The notes beneath the pieces were generated by a model. That model was not told the DNA's origin and searched no databases. It saw only the letters and a program-made list of their open reading frames with translations. A program made the translations under genes and the position numbers. Of a stretch of 64,000 nucleotides of DNA, positions 1 through 13,400 are shown in pieces (within the stretch, counting starts at the first letter, position 1; each line of letters starts with the position of its first letter). This DNA is from Vitellaria paradoxa. Taxonomy: Eukaryota > Streptophyta > Magnoliopsida > Ericales > Sapotaceae. Location: assembly GCA_019916065.1 (NCBI GenBank), contig CM034241.1, forward strand, positions 9,461,223 through 9,525,222, written 5' to 3'.

Positions 1-528
1 ATTAACAAGTGAAAAAACAAAATACTCAATTGATGAACTTGAATTAAGGACTACATGATAGTATATATTTGATCCAAACATTTCAAAACCCACACAAAAG
101 CCCTGTTTCTGTGCCCAGACTCTGAGAGAGTTTCCACATGATCCAATGCATCTTATCCATGTCAAAGCATGAAATCACGTGTGTTTTTGAGGATACAATT
201 GCTATAACTGAAGACAAACCATCCGGAAAGCCAGAATGCTGTAGCAAGATTCAGGCTGTGAACCCCCCCCCCCAAAAAAAAAAAATAATAATAATAATAA
301 TAATACAGGGAATAAAGGTTTAAACCACACCTGATAGGACTCAGAATACCTCTTGCTAATCCAATTAAAATACAGCGAAGAAATTCTTCTTCTTCTTCAA
401 TTTTTTTTTTTTTTTAACTCTATATGCAACACGAAATGTACTATTCTTAAAACAGTGGAATTCGAAGATAGCCGAATACAATGCTAATCAGAAAATATAA
501 TTCATAAGCACAATTGAGCATTGCATAC
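1..528. other. BIG5 intron 25 (partial)
   Basis: Intronic sequence between exon 25 and an exon outside the window. It contains a C-run/A-run followed by an (ATA)n tract (261-304) and a TTC/poly-T tract (389-416). Nothing else was recognised. Confidence 0.7.
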
Positions 529-3500
529 CTTGTAAAAAGTATTGAAAAGGTTACACAACAGCTGAAGAGAATGAACACTTGTTTCACGATGCCATTCATC
601 TCCGGAATAGGTCAAACCCTCTTTTCCAGCATGCCTCACATGGTCAAAAATAGGAAACAAGACACGATGGAAAATGCTCTCCCAGAATGGCGATGAGAAC
701 TTGTTACCTCTTTCATTCAGCAAGTCAAACAACACCTCTAGTGCACAGCTTCTGACCTCTGGTCTTGGATCAGAAGTCAGGTCAGATAAACCAGCCAGCA
801 TTGGGAACCAATAATGTTCAGTCACATCATAAGTTGTATCCACATTGACATCAATGGGCTTCAAAGCACCACCAGGTATAAGGCCCTGAAAATAACAAAT
901 TTCTTTTAATAGGAAACATAATAAGGAAAATGTTTTGGAAAAACATAAATTCCAGTTGTAAAGAGATTTTTTCACAATGCAAACAAGAGAGAAAGGATAT
1001 CCTGTAGCTGACCTTTAAATTGAACTTATATTTAAATCAATCCCCAGGAAATTACCTATTAAATTATTTCAATAACCATTTTCCTGAAAGAACCTTATAG
1101 AAAATGTCAATAGTTGTACTAGCACAACCTGCACACTGATTGTCTTATACATTCACCAAAATCGTGAAAAAATCTCAAAAATTGAGTAGACTATAACTAG
1201 GCCCCCCCCCCCCAAAAAAAAGGAAAAAATAACTTGATTATCCTCATATTATAATACCTTTAAGCTATGTTTGAGTATGACTGAATGGACTTGAATGAAA
1301 ATTCCCACAATGCATTCTCATTCCTTTGTTTTGTATATTTTAAGTGAAGTGAGAAAGCCATTCCAAGAAAATGTGGGCATGGCAATCCCACTGTTGAGAG
1401 GGGGGGTCGCAGGAAGCAAATACAAAAACAAATGAAGGCTGCCGCCCACCTTCACCACCAACTTCCCCCACCCTCTGGGGCTGCCCCCACCCATCACCAC
1501 CTTCCACTGCCATCCTCCACCATTTTTTTTTTTGGCTTAATTTTAATTTAATCTAACTAATATTAAAATAAAAATGGCCATTTTAGGATTATTTAATTTG
1601 GCAACCAAACAAGGGCATAGGAATTGCAATTCCATTGCATTCCCATATTCATTTCATTCCAACTTTCATTTCCATTTCATACCGCAAACCAAGTGTAACC
1701 TTAATCAGGGCCGGCCCTTGGCCCACGGTTGCCCAAGGTTACTGGGTCAGGGCCCTTGCCCTTGGCTACTGGTGGTTAGGCCCTTGCCCTTGGCCCAGGG
1801 TTGCCCAAGCCCAAGGGTTTGCTGGGCTCACCCCTAGGCCGGGCCTGACCTTAATATTCAAAAGCCATGTCATGGCTGAAGGACATAATAACAATGTGAA
1901 CGCATTAAAAAGAAAAGGTTTGTGACAGTTAGACTGAAGTTAATAAAATTTCTCTTCAGAAACATTTTTGTTAGAAAAATGGGGAATATAGCCTTTAAAG
2001 TTGGGGGTTACCATCCAAATGATCAACATAAGAAAAACTAGCCATCTTATCCAGGGTTTCCATCTATCCATACTCTAATCCCTCTAACCACTCAAACCTT
2101 ATAAGTAGGATTTGACTAGGAACGCCTCTTAAAAGAAGGGATTTGACAATGAAGATTGTACAGGTTAGCTAGAAGAACTTCCAACTTAGTCAATAAAGGA
2201 GGTGAAAGTGTCAATGTTTAGGGTGCAGATGCAACAGAGAAAGGTATGCTATGTGAGAAGGGAAATTGCTCCTAGTTTTCCTGGAGGTGGGAGATCTGCA
2301 AAGCTGTAAACCTGATGCTAGAAAATAATTGAGCGAGCAAGGGACAAGCAGTGAGGAATATTCAGGAGGAGAGAACTTTTGGAATTCAAGGGCACTAGTT
2401 GTAAGGAAGGAGAAGAATTTGTTGGATAATAAAGCCAGAAGGACCGCCAGTCAACATGAGGTGAGCTAGATCTGATTGTGAACGGATGGCAAGGATAGGA
2501 CAAGTGCTATTATCTCTTAGCAAGCATTGGAAATGGAGGATGTTTCAGGAAGGAGTTCAAAAGTAGAGAAATTGTAAGGTTTAGCTAGTTTGTCTTCAGA
2601 TAACTATTCTCTGGTGGTAATAATTCTAGGAGGGACTTCTGTAGGTGAGTGGATTAATCACATCTTGGAGATTAAGTGTGAAATGATTAGGTGAGGAGAA
2701 AAATGAGAAGTTTTAAAGTTCTTTATTGGGTGTCTCGTGTTAAGGTGATTCACCAACTCCCTAAATCTCAGTAGCAGCATGAGGTGATTCACGAACTCCT
2801 CACACAAACACACATGTAGAACATCGGTTCATCATATTTGTTCTCTTCTCAAAATTTCAACATTAAGAATAGCCTCCCAAAATTTCATCCATGCAAAGAA
2901 AAACACCTTGGAAGAAGCACCCTCATGAGGAAAAGTAAATGTCCCACTACCAGCTAACTGGCTAAGCCTTTGGTAAAAGAAGCCACTGTAAAGACAACTG
3001 CACCCCTCCCTTTCTCCTGTTCCTTGCTTGAACAGATCAATCCACAACAATACCCAGAAAATAGGAAGAGGGTTGGTGGGCGCTGCTTAACCTACTCCAC
3101 CTGTCAAGCCTCCTACAAAGGCCTCCTTAACAAGGGTGTCGATACCACATCGTCATGATCCAACAGTCAGTAACCCTGTACAAAGGCCTCTTTATAAACC
3201 ACAATCCAATAAGGATATGGGAAAACAAGTTCAAAGGTCCATGCACTTTCATAACACACGCATTGCAAGGCCTACTAATCAACCCAATTATCACTACTCC
3301 CTTAATCACATCCAAATTTTCTCACCCTACACCACTACTCTCCAACTCAATAGGAAACCCCACAAGCACTTCCTGGCAAACTCTTAACAATTCCACAATT
3401 TTAATGCCCAAAACATCCCATCATTGGTGCACCACATCCAACCAACTGGTGGATCAAGTCTTCACCTGGCCAAATCAATTGACTCATCAATTTCTTAAAA

Positions 3501-5393
3501 GCCTACACCATTGAAATTGTGAATAAAGACATCAAATACATTGGTAAACCAAATAATGTGATCTTTATAAAATAAATCTAACCCCTAGTATAGTCCTCTC
3601 TTCCAAGTTGGCCAACATCCTCACAAACCTTTCCACCACAAAATCCCAAAACACAAACTTCAACACATGTTAAAAACAAACCCACATTATAAATATACTA
3701 AAAGGGTGGCCCAAAGCACGAGGCTCCCGCCTATGCGATCTAGGGAGGGGCCAAAATGCGCAATCTTACACCCAATAACTGGAGAGACTATTTCCGAGTA
3801 TTGAACCCACAATCTCTAGGTTGTAAATGAACAATCTTAACACTGTGCCAAGACTCTCTCACATTATAAATATACTACATAATTGAAAGCAATTGTGATT
3901 AAACTAAATAAATTTGAAAACTAAAGGTTAAATTAAATGACATAAACATAAATCTTTACAGCTTGTTTGGATGGGATAAAATGGAAAGAAAAGAAGATAA
4001 GAGAGAAAAAATAAGGATCTTACTTGTGTTTGTGAGTTTTTTTAGGAGAGATAAAAGAAATGGAAAGAAAAGAAAGCCTCAAAATCTCTCCATTTTCATC
4101 CGCCCAAAGCTGGAAAGAAATGGAGAGAAGAGAGAAGTTCATTAATGAATTTTTTAGAATATCATATTTACCTCAAATAAAAAACAAGAAAAAAATCGCA
4201 CATTATTCTTTAAGGATATAATTGTAAAATAACAACATACACTTTAAATCTCCATTTCTTCTCAACTCGCAAACAATGAGAAAGGAAATCATTATCTTTT
4301 CTCTCTTAAACTCCTGAACATAAGTTTAAAAAACTATAGAACTATTATCATTTCTCTTTTTTTATCTTCTCTCCTTGCTACTGTTTTCTTTTATTTTCTC
4401 TCCTAAACTCCCAAACGGAGCGTTAATGAAATTTAGGAGGTATAATTATACATTTTTTTGATAGGTAAATATCACTTGCTTGGGGAAGGGTGTTTGGGAT
4501 GACAAGAACCGATGATCTTTAACTTGGGTGGGCTACTTTGAATTAGCCTCTTCACCAAGAAGCATACACAAAAGCATGAAGCATCAAGTTTCATGCTATG
4601 CAGAAAATTGGTAACGCATCAATACTATTACATAAAGAAACAGGAGGGGTAGTCAGTGAAATCAAAAACTTGGTGAAGCTTGACTTTTGATAATACCTTT
4701 TTTCTTCCTTTTATACCCTCCAACCACTTACAATTCAAAATATGTAAAATGCCTTCCAACAACCACCTACCTTAATTTCACCACTCAATTTTGTAACTAT
4801 CATTTTAATTTTACTTTTATATCCTTACAACACTTAAATTTTACAAACAAGGCGTTACTCACAAACATCACAAGTGCAGCCATGTCCAGTAGATATATAT
4901 ATATATATATATGGAGGAGGAAACAATGCCTAGATCAGTTCCTTTGACCTTATGTTAAGAAAATATATTCCAATCCTTGACCTTAAGAAAGTACATTCCA
5001 ATCCATGTCAGGATAAAAATAGTAAAACCAGTAGACAAATTCAGTCAACATAAGAGAGGCAGCACTGATTTTGGAAAGGACAATAGCAAGTTAACATTTT
5101 TATGCAGTCAAATCAGAGAAGAGGGACACAGTTTTGTTAAGCTTTCTCATCTAAGTGGGTGAAAAACCAGTTTTCCATCTTAGTTGTTAAAGATAAAGAA
5201 GGATTTCCATCTTAGTTTTTTTTTTTTTTTTTTTTTTTGAAAAATGAGGATTTCCATCTTAGTTAACATTCTAACTTTATTCATAACATCTCTGAACTTA
5301 ACCTATAAGATATATATGTATATACACATAGATATCTCTATTCTTGACTATCTGGCTACATCAATTATTAACATGCTATTTCTTCACAACTAC

Positions 5394-5446
<53 letters not shown>

Positions 5447-7402
5447 AGAAGGCCATTTCTTGACCACCAAGAAAGTTATAGCAAAAAAATAAATGCAGTT
5501 ATACTTGTCTACTAAACTTTTCCATTTGATTTGGAAGGCAATGCCCCAAAAAAAATATGTCGCGACTTCCAATACTTCAATTAGACTTCATGCACCAAAC
5601 CCTCAGTTAAAAAAATCGATCAAACTTAGAAAAACAGTTACTTAGGGAAATTGTCAGCCATCAAACGTAACTGCTCCATGATTTCTGCACCTAATCACCT
5701 AATCTCACTCAAATTATATCCAAAATTTTAATTAAATTTAGTCAATATGAAACATTATTATTCTACTCCATTTTCCATAATAATAAATTAGAACTTTCCC
5801 TACCCTGTTAAATTTAACTGAAATTATATTATCGACAATGAAATTGAAAATGAGAAAGAAACAGAAAACAAGCATGTCATCTAAATAAAACAAGTTTTTC
5901 TACTAAAAACTTAATACTAGTGAAACCACCTCTGCTAGACGATCCTCGCATATTCGTAGGAGTGCAATAGCCTTCAGACTAATACGGTGGGAACTTTTAT
6001 TATTTGCAAACCCAATAAGACAGTTGACACAATCCATAAAGCAATCTCCAACAACCTGATCGAAATGTTCCAAGATAACTGCACATTTGTTTTTGAAGTT
6101 AGACATAGCCAAAAATAAAAAAAATAAAAATCAACATATAATGGCTAGAAATACTCCAGGAAGCAAAGTCAAAAGAAGAAAAACTGCTTCTCACCCTGTT
6201 CTACGTTTTCAAATGCACCTTCAACAATGGGCTCCAATTCATCATCTGCTGCAGCTGTAAAAATCATAAAAACACTTCGCCAGCCCGATTTTATGCTTCC
6301 AACTTTAGATTTTATCATCTGTAATTACACCAGAAAACAAGATTTCAAACACAACTAATAGAATTAATCAACTGACTGCAAGGCAACCTGATCATAAGAG
6401 ACATACTTGAACAATGCAATCAACAATCAGCCCTCGTACAGTTTCACTACGACTGCTTCGCATCAGAATGACAAACGGTTTTAAAATGTCATTCTGGAAT
6501 GTGAAATTGGCCAGTTCAGCACGCTCCAAGTATTTCATACCAAGTTGTCTGAGAGAATCTATGGAATACATAGCAATTTTATCATCATGATGACTCCCAG
6601 CATAAATAAAATGATTGGACAGGACAGACCATATTCTAGCCCACACCTGAAAATATGTAAATTATTAGTAAAAACTTCTATATTGTAATGTTCCCAGCAG
6701 GAGCATGCATTCTAATTTGTTACTCAATGCGATAGCAAATGCAAGTAGAGAAGTTTACCATCCCATCCAACCATAACTTTATCAGAGATTAATTACAAGT
6801 TGCCATCACTCATCAGTCCAACAAACAATATGTCCAATGAATGCATCAGCAGACAATCAACCAGAAAACCTATTTAGCTAAATGGTTATTTCTGCATTTA
6901 TGTTGAGTAGCACTGTGCGATACATGTAAAGAAGTTTACCAACCCATCCAACTGGAACTTTCCAAGAGATTAATTACAAGTTGCCATCACCCATGAGTCC
7001 AACAAACAATATGTCCAGTGAATGCATCGTCAGACTATCAACCAGAAAACCTATTTAGCTAATTGGTTATTTCTGCATTTATGCTGAGTAGCACTATCTG
7101 AAGAAAACCTGGTTAAGCGACTGTTATTTTTTTATTATTTGTTAGAACAAAAAAACTATGAACTAAAAGCACAAGAGGTAGGAAACACAAAGATAAGTTC
7201 CAAATAGAGGAGAAAGAAGAAAGAAATATTTGAGATTAAATAATTGAGAGAATTTCATTTAAAAAAAGGGAAAAAAAATCAGATCAAATAGTGACAAATT
7301 GACACAAATGCTTATATGGAGAGTAGTTCAGGTGTTACCTATATTCAATCAGCAAGTATCAATCACATCCCTAACACCCTCCCCCTTAAAAAAATAATAA
7401 TG

Positions 7403-7434
<32 letters not shown>

Positions 7435-10400
7435 AAGTTATCAAATAGAAAGCTAGCAAATATATACACGCGTATGCCTCCCAAAATTAAAAATATGTTG
7501 CATTGTCGAGGAAATTGAGAACTTCTTGAATATAGACAAATTTCTTCAGTCACGAAACAAAAGAAATGAATTGGTAGGTAAACAGATTTTAAATTAATTA
7601 AAATTTCATTCATAATAGTAGGTATTTGATATTGTTAGACTGTTAGCCACCATCTCATTTAAAAGCTTAAGTTGTTAGGGGAAACTTTACTATTTATATT
7701 GACTTATTTTTTTTCAACACACTCCCATGTATGTGGCCAAACTAGCCCAAACATGTGCTGCTATTGAATCGTTTTTTGGGTAGTGGTGAGGTTTGAACTC
7801 AGGACATTTATTACTCTGAAATCACGTTAAACTGCTAGCTACAATCTCACCTAAAAGCTTAAGTTGTTAGGAATGAGGGCAACTTTACTATTTATACTAA
7901 CTCATTTTCTCTCACCATATATCTTCACATTCATTGTTTATGGATCAAAATTTATGTTCATATAATTCAAGCCCACAAAAGCTAAAAGACAAAGTACACT
8001 CTCATACTACTCCCAAATCTTGTTCAACATTGTAGGTAAGCCAACCAAATGATAAAGGGATGCTAGACATAGCAGCTCCGGGACTACAGTCCAAATTTAG
8101 AAATTAAATAGTGGGCGACTTAAACTACAAAAAGCTAATGCCCCATTAACAACTATTACATGCACAACTAAAACTTGATAAAATTTGGTAGGAAAGAAAA
8201 TTACCATGCGTATACGAGCCATATTGTAGTAGCTGATCTCAACAAGTTTTTGCAAGCTAAATACACGAGCTGGATTCTGTTTCAGTTCTTCAGCTGATAC
8301 ATTACACAGAGCAGTGAAGAACTCCACAACAGTTTCACTGGGCAACTTAACGCTATTCACAAACACTTGTTCAGCCGGTTTTCCAGCTAAATCTTTTAGA
8401 GATTGAAGAACAGCATCCCTAGATATCTGATTTGATCCTTGCATGACAGTTATAGCCATAGAGGGAGTTGATGTGATATATTCGAGCCGAGAAATGCACT
8501 CCAGAACTGCATTCCATGTGTCTTGAAGGGCATCAGAATCTGAATCACATAAGACTAGTAGAGTCCTCAGTGCTTCTACATTTTTACTGCGCATGTCCTT
8601 TGGTGCATGCAAGAAATTGTATCTGAGACATAATACCAGCACATATGAACATCACGGATGAGATATCATTTGATGGTCATAAAAAGATTTCACAACTTGG
8701 TCGCATGAATAACAAGTTTTTGTTCTTTCTAAACAATAACAAGGAAAATTAAACATTTTATAAATCACAAAAGATAAGTAAATGCAAATATAAACAAATA
8801 AAATATAAGGAAGAGAAGTACAAGGGACAGACACAAAAGAGATAATAAGACAAGAAGACAATAGAGAAGAGAAACTTCACCTAATTAGGGACGTTAAAAA
8901 AGCATAGCGCATGGTATCCATACCCAGAACATGGGTAATGTGTATTCCTGCTCTAAATCCTTCCATACAGAGGAGAACCCTTGGCTTATTATCTCCTTCC
9001 CCCATAGTAACAGAAAAAGTAGCAAGCAAAGGCCACCCTACAGCTTCAACCATCGGCCTTACAAGTTCAATCTGATATGAAGTATAAAAGACTCCCCTTT
9101 TCAATCCTTGATTCCGAAAAATAGCCTGTGTTTCTTTAATGATAGCTTCACTCTCAGATTTTGTGTCTGTTGATGATTTTCTCCTTGGAAGAGCCAGATT
9201 AAGAATATTGACAAGGCGACCTCTCTCTTCTACCTCTGGCTTCAGTCGGTTGCTTTTACCAAGAGCAGTCATTTCATCCTTCATTTTTATCTCTTCTTTA
9301 ATAATAGAATCATATATCTCCTCCAGGAGTTCCTTAGGAGCACACTCTTCAGCATCATTCATGGCATTCATGCGTATAAAGTCAGTCTTTGACATTTTAG
9401 GCCACACCATTGGATTATGTGCATCGGTATTCAACATTATAACTGCATAAGCAAGAACATATGCAGTATCTGCATTCTTAAACAGGCCTGGATTGTCGGC
9501 ACAATAACTGCAATAAGTATAACACATTCAAGATCAAATACTAGCCAGCCAAAAAAGAGGGCATAACATGGTTCTTAGTGAGAATCTTCTTTCAAAAACA
9601 ACCTTTCTTTGGTAAGTTCCTTTCAAAATCAAACTGATCTAATTAAAAATAAATATCCAACACACTTCTAGGGGACATTGACATGATTCTTCCTCTTTGA
9701 CCATAAAATATTTTGCAGTTAAAATTTATTAACAGAAGCATCAAAAGGACGTCATCTGATTATAGAGATTTCCTGTTTGCCCCATATATAACATTATCAA
9801 TGGAATTAAAAACCATTTAACACCTTTATTATTACACAGAAGATAGTGGCACTAGCTGACCTTCATATAGAAGACACTCTAAGCCCCCTGAATCCTTCTG
9901 ATTGTCACATAAATAAACAGCAATTATAGCCAGTGCACTTACAGTTTTAAGCAGCTAGCTAAAAGGAAACTTGACAGACACCCAAAAAATACCTTCATGG
10001 ATAAATCACCGATGATTAAATATTACAAATAGATAGTGGTATTGTAAGCAAGGGAGTCAAACTTCATAAGGGTGACACGGCCTACAATTGCAAGTGCACC
10101 TTACACAGTCACCTAGACCATATATAAGAACCTTCATCGAAACGAGTAGTTTGATATGGTTAAAAATGAGAAAGGCAAAGTTCCAAGTGAACCATAGATG
10201 AGCTTCAAAATACTGAGATTTTACCAGTTAATCCCAGCAATCAAAAATCTTTATCCACAGAAATGGGTACAAAGAAATTACATTTTTGCAACACAACAAC
10301 CTTCATCAAACCGAGTAGTTTCATATGGTTTAAATATGAGAAAGCCAAAGTTCCAAGTGACCCCTACATTAACTTCAAAAATAGTGAGAAGTTACCAGTT

Positions 10401-13400
10401 AATACGAGAAATTAAAGTCATTATCCAGAGAAGGAGCTACAAAGTATACATGGAAATTCAATGGATAACTAGTAAAAATACCCCACCTTTTTAGAGGTCA
10501 ATACAGTTCTCCATGAATTCCTGTACAAGCTCTTATTTCTTAATCCTTTTACATTTATGGATCTTATATATTATAGCGTGTATGGCCTTTTTTTGTATGT
10601 CTTCCATTAAAGGATGCTGCATTTTTCATTCATGGCTCATACTTTAATAAGTAGGTGCCATAGACTTTCTTTTTTATTAATAATTTTTTTTGTAACTTCC
10701 ATAACTACTAATTTATTGAAAAGGCATCAAGGGTTGACACCTTACATAAGAAACTTCAAAAGATGAAGAATTATAATTCCAAAGACTACAAAATCCAAAA
10801 AGCTATTCAATTCCGGTCCCTTTGCCCCCAATAACCAACTATACAATGTAGCCAAAAAAATACTTTTCATCTTATACAATGATAATCCAATACCTTGAAA
10901 AGTTCTTCTACTCCTCTCTCCCAAATCAACCAAACTACGCTAAACAATAAGGAATTAGCTTCCATAATTTCTTTCTTCTTCTTCTTCCTTTTTTTTTTTT
11001 TTTTGGCTGCACTTTTGCATTCAACCAACTCTCAAAAACATGCTCAGCTTTTTTAGGAAACATCCACCACATCTGAAACTTCAATAACACTTAGCTCCCA
11101 CAACTCCTTAACCCATGTGCAATGCCCAAATAGATGATTTACAGTTTCACCAGTCTTCTTGCAAAGATAACACCAATTCACAATTATCTCCCTTTCCTAG
11201 CAATAAGATTACCAATGGGAAGAATGCTACCATGCACCAAACACCACACAAAAATAGCTATCTTTGAGGGTGTTCCTATCATCCATACCAATGTCCATGG
11301 AAACTTCACTTCCCTCCTTCCAATTAACACATTATAGAATGAGTTCACTTCAAAGATTCCTAATTTCAGCACCTCCCCCACCTTCTGAGCATACAACTGG
11401 ATAGGATTAGCATAACTATCAATCTCCCCATCCTGAAGATTTCATCTAATTTTACTAGAATTCAGAATATCAATAGACCAGCAAATGAGAATTGTAATGC
11501 AGAATCTGGTACATCATGGCCACGCACACCATGGTAGGGGTCAGCTTGTACAAATATTTACACAGTTCAATGAGAAAGAATATGTCCAAATGCAAGAGTG
11601 ACTTTCTTTATAATAGTAGTTGTAGATGAAAAATGAAACTTTCAATTACTAAAATGCAAAAAGTCGTTAACTAAATTTGACTGGCTATATTTTATGCCTT
11701 CAAAAGCATAAAACTAAATGTGTTCTACATTAATTGAGCTCCCTCCATGCTGAAGCATCTCATTTCCACTCATCTATTCCACAACTAATCCTCTTGACTG
11801 GCCATCTACATTGTTTTTCATGTTTCATCTTACCAGAAGACTACTGATAGAATGCTTCATGTTGCTAAATTAAATTCTAGAGCAGATGTTTATCATGTTT
11901 TAGAAGTGATGATGTGTCAGCATTTTTACGGTAACTTTTGTGCTTACATACAAATATATACAGTACCCATCCACACACATTAAAACACCTTAACATATGC
12001 ATACCGCTCTGCAAACTTCTCCATGATGCGATCTATCTTCTGTGCTTCCCCTGGAAGTCGGAATCCTCTAAGGAATTCACGGATTGCAGAATCAAACTTC
12101 ATCCCGGAGAAGTTCACAGAATCTACGTAAGCATGCATCACAGCAAGGGGAAACTCGTCATGTTGGCCCAAGTAATCACCAATCATAGCCTGCAACCCAA
12201 GAGGGTTAATCAAATCCATTTCAATATAAGACTAAATTTTTAGGAACAGCAGCCAATCTACCTTGTCCAAATTGGGAGTATTCCTCAGAAACTGAGCAAC
12301 TGAAGCAGGAGTGTCTTCCACCAATCGATTTGATATCAAATACTCTATACCCTTCCCTGGTTTCCGATTAAACTGCAACATGCTTGGCAAGTAAAAGTCA
12401 GTCTCTCAACACAGCCCAACCACTTGGCAAGACAAAGTCATACCAAACAAAAGCAGGAAAAAACGTATTATTATATTAAGGAGAGTTCATTTTACACATG
12501 TAACAACTCACTGTAGCATTTTTTTTTTAATAAGCGAGAAAAAATTTATCGATGAAAGAAGAAAATTACACTTCAAGTGGATAAGATATTCACTTGACAG
12601 CATGTAATACATCCAACAAAAGAACCTCTAAGACATGGTGAAGTATGACAACAGAACTTAATCAATTACCTCAGAGATGGCAGCTTCCATTGTAGATTTA
12701 TGAGCCTTCACCTTCCCAAAGTCATTGGACAAGTCTTCTCTGATTTTCATCTCATCAAATTCTCTGGCAGAAACTTCTCCTTTGAAAGACCCTTTATCTT
12801 TACTCTGTTTTTCTAAATCCCTTTGTCTCTTCTCCCAGTCGACCAATGATTTTATCACATTCACAAGACACTAAAAATTTTGAGGAAGAGAGGTCATTAT
12901 CAATTTCTTGTATGTCTTAAAAGACAATAAGTTTCATGAATAATCAATATGACAGGTATTGCCACCTGGTGTAAAAGAGGTCTATTGATGAACTTACCTG
13001 AAGTGAAGAACCCTTAACAGATCCCATCTGGGATGCAGTAACTGAATTTGGATCCACATTTTGAGTCCCTTGGGCTATTTTTGATAGAGTGGTAACCTAA
13101 GTAAAATAATGGAAATATGTCGGATATATATGGAAGAACTTTAAAGGTTAGGCATGGACAACAAAAATGCAGTCAAATATATTAATTTGTACCATCCTCT
13201 CAAACAAGTTAGGTGCCTGAAGATCACAATCATAGTTCACATATAGGTCAACAAGCATTTGAGAATCTTTGCAAACCTTCTCAACCATTCTGCAAAATAA
13301 TTTTGATTATAAGGTTATAAGGGATAACAGACACGCGCTTAAAAACCTAACCACCAGTTTAAGTTTCATGACCACTAACAAGATATGCTAGCATTTAAGA

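Larger units (their letters stand above)
886..5929. other. BIG5 intron 24, about 5 kb, repeat-rich
   Basis: This intron lies between exons 24 and 25. It holds a hAT-type MITE, a tRNA-derived SINE with target duplications, a foldback element near 4 kb, a second SINE copy and a tail-only retroposon, each listed separately. I recognise nothing in 1860-3680 or 5450-5900. Confidence 0.75.
6647..8204. other. BIG5 intron 21
   Basis: This intron of about 1.56 kb holds a 182-bp tandem duplication (6725-7104), a CCTTA/(AAT)n stretch near 7380-7435 and a pair of about 190-bp related blocks near 7640-7920. No coding sequence was found. Confidence 0.75.
529..8622 (-). other. BIG5: BIG5 exons 21-25 (HDS region; gene continues left)
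   Basis: Coding exons: 8622-8205, 6646-6407, 6318-6195, 6078-5930 and 885-529. They encode residues about 918-1347, the HDS (homology downstream of Sec7) helical repeats. Recognisable blocks are [41 protein letters not shown] followed by [81 protein letters not shown] and [16 protein letters not shown]. Exon 25 ends at a GTATGC donor (523-528). The next conserved block of the family was not found in positions 1-528, so it must lie outside the window. Confidence 0.93.
9508..12004. other. BIG5 intron 19, splits the Sec7 domain
   Basis: A 2.5-kb intron with a 169-bp tandem duplication (10132-10470) and the 3' part of an L1 retrotransposon (10742-11470). I recognise nothing in 9510-10080 or 11480-12000. 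Confidence 0.75.
8881..12372 (-). other. BIG5: BIG5 exons 18-20 (catalytic Sec7 domain)
   Basis: Coding exons: 12372-12262, 12189-12005 and 9507-8881. Exon 18 opens Sec7 with [13 protein letters not shown]. Exon 19 carries [20 protein letters not shown]; Glu695 in LPGEAQ is the glutamic finger that displaces GDP/Mg from ARF (family knowledge). Exon 20 carries [20 protein letters not shown] and [13 protein letters not shown]. The catalytic Glu and the hydrophobic groove residues are intact, so exchange activity is expected. Exon 20 runs on past Sec7 to [11 protein letters not shown]. Intron 19 (9508-12004) splits the Sec7 domain and holds an L1 fragment. Confidence 0.95.

Noticed and set aside
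1574..1925. Plus-strand open frames over the GC-rich stretch
   Set aside because: They exist because the hAT MITE is GC-rich. No conserved protein features are present.
3136..3514. Plus-strand 119-residue open frame
   Set aside because: It has no start context and no recognisable domain, and its composition fits non-coding DNA on the antisense side of BIG5 intron 24.
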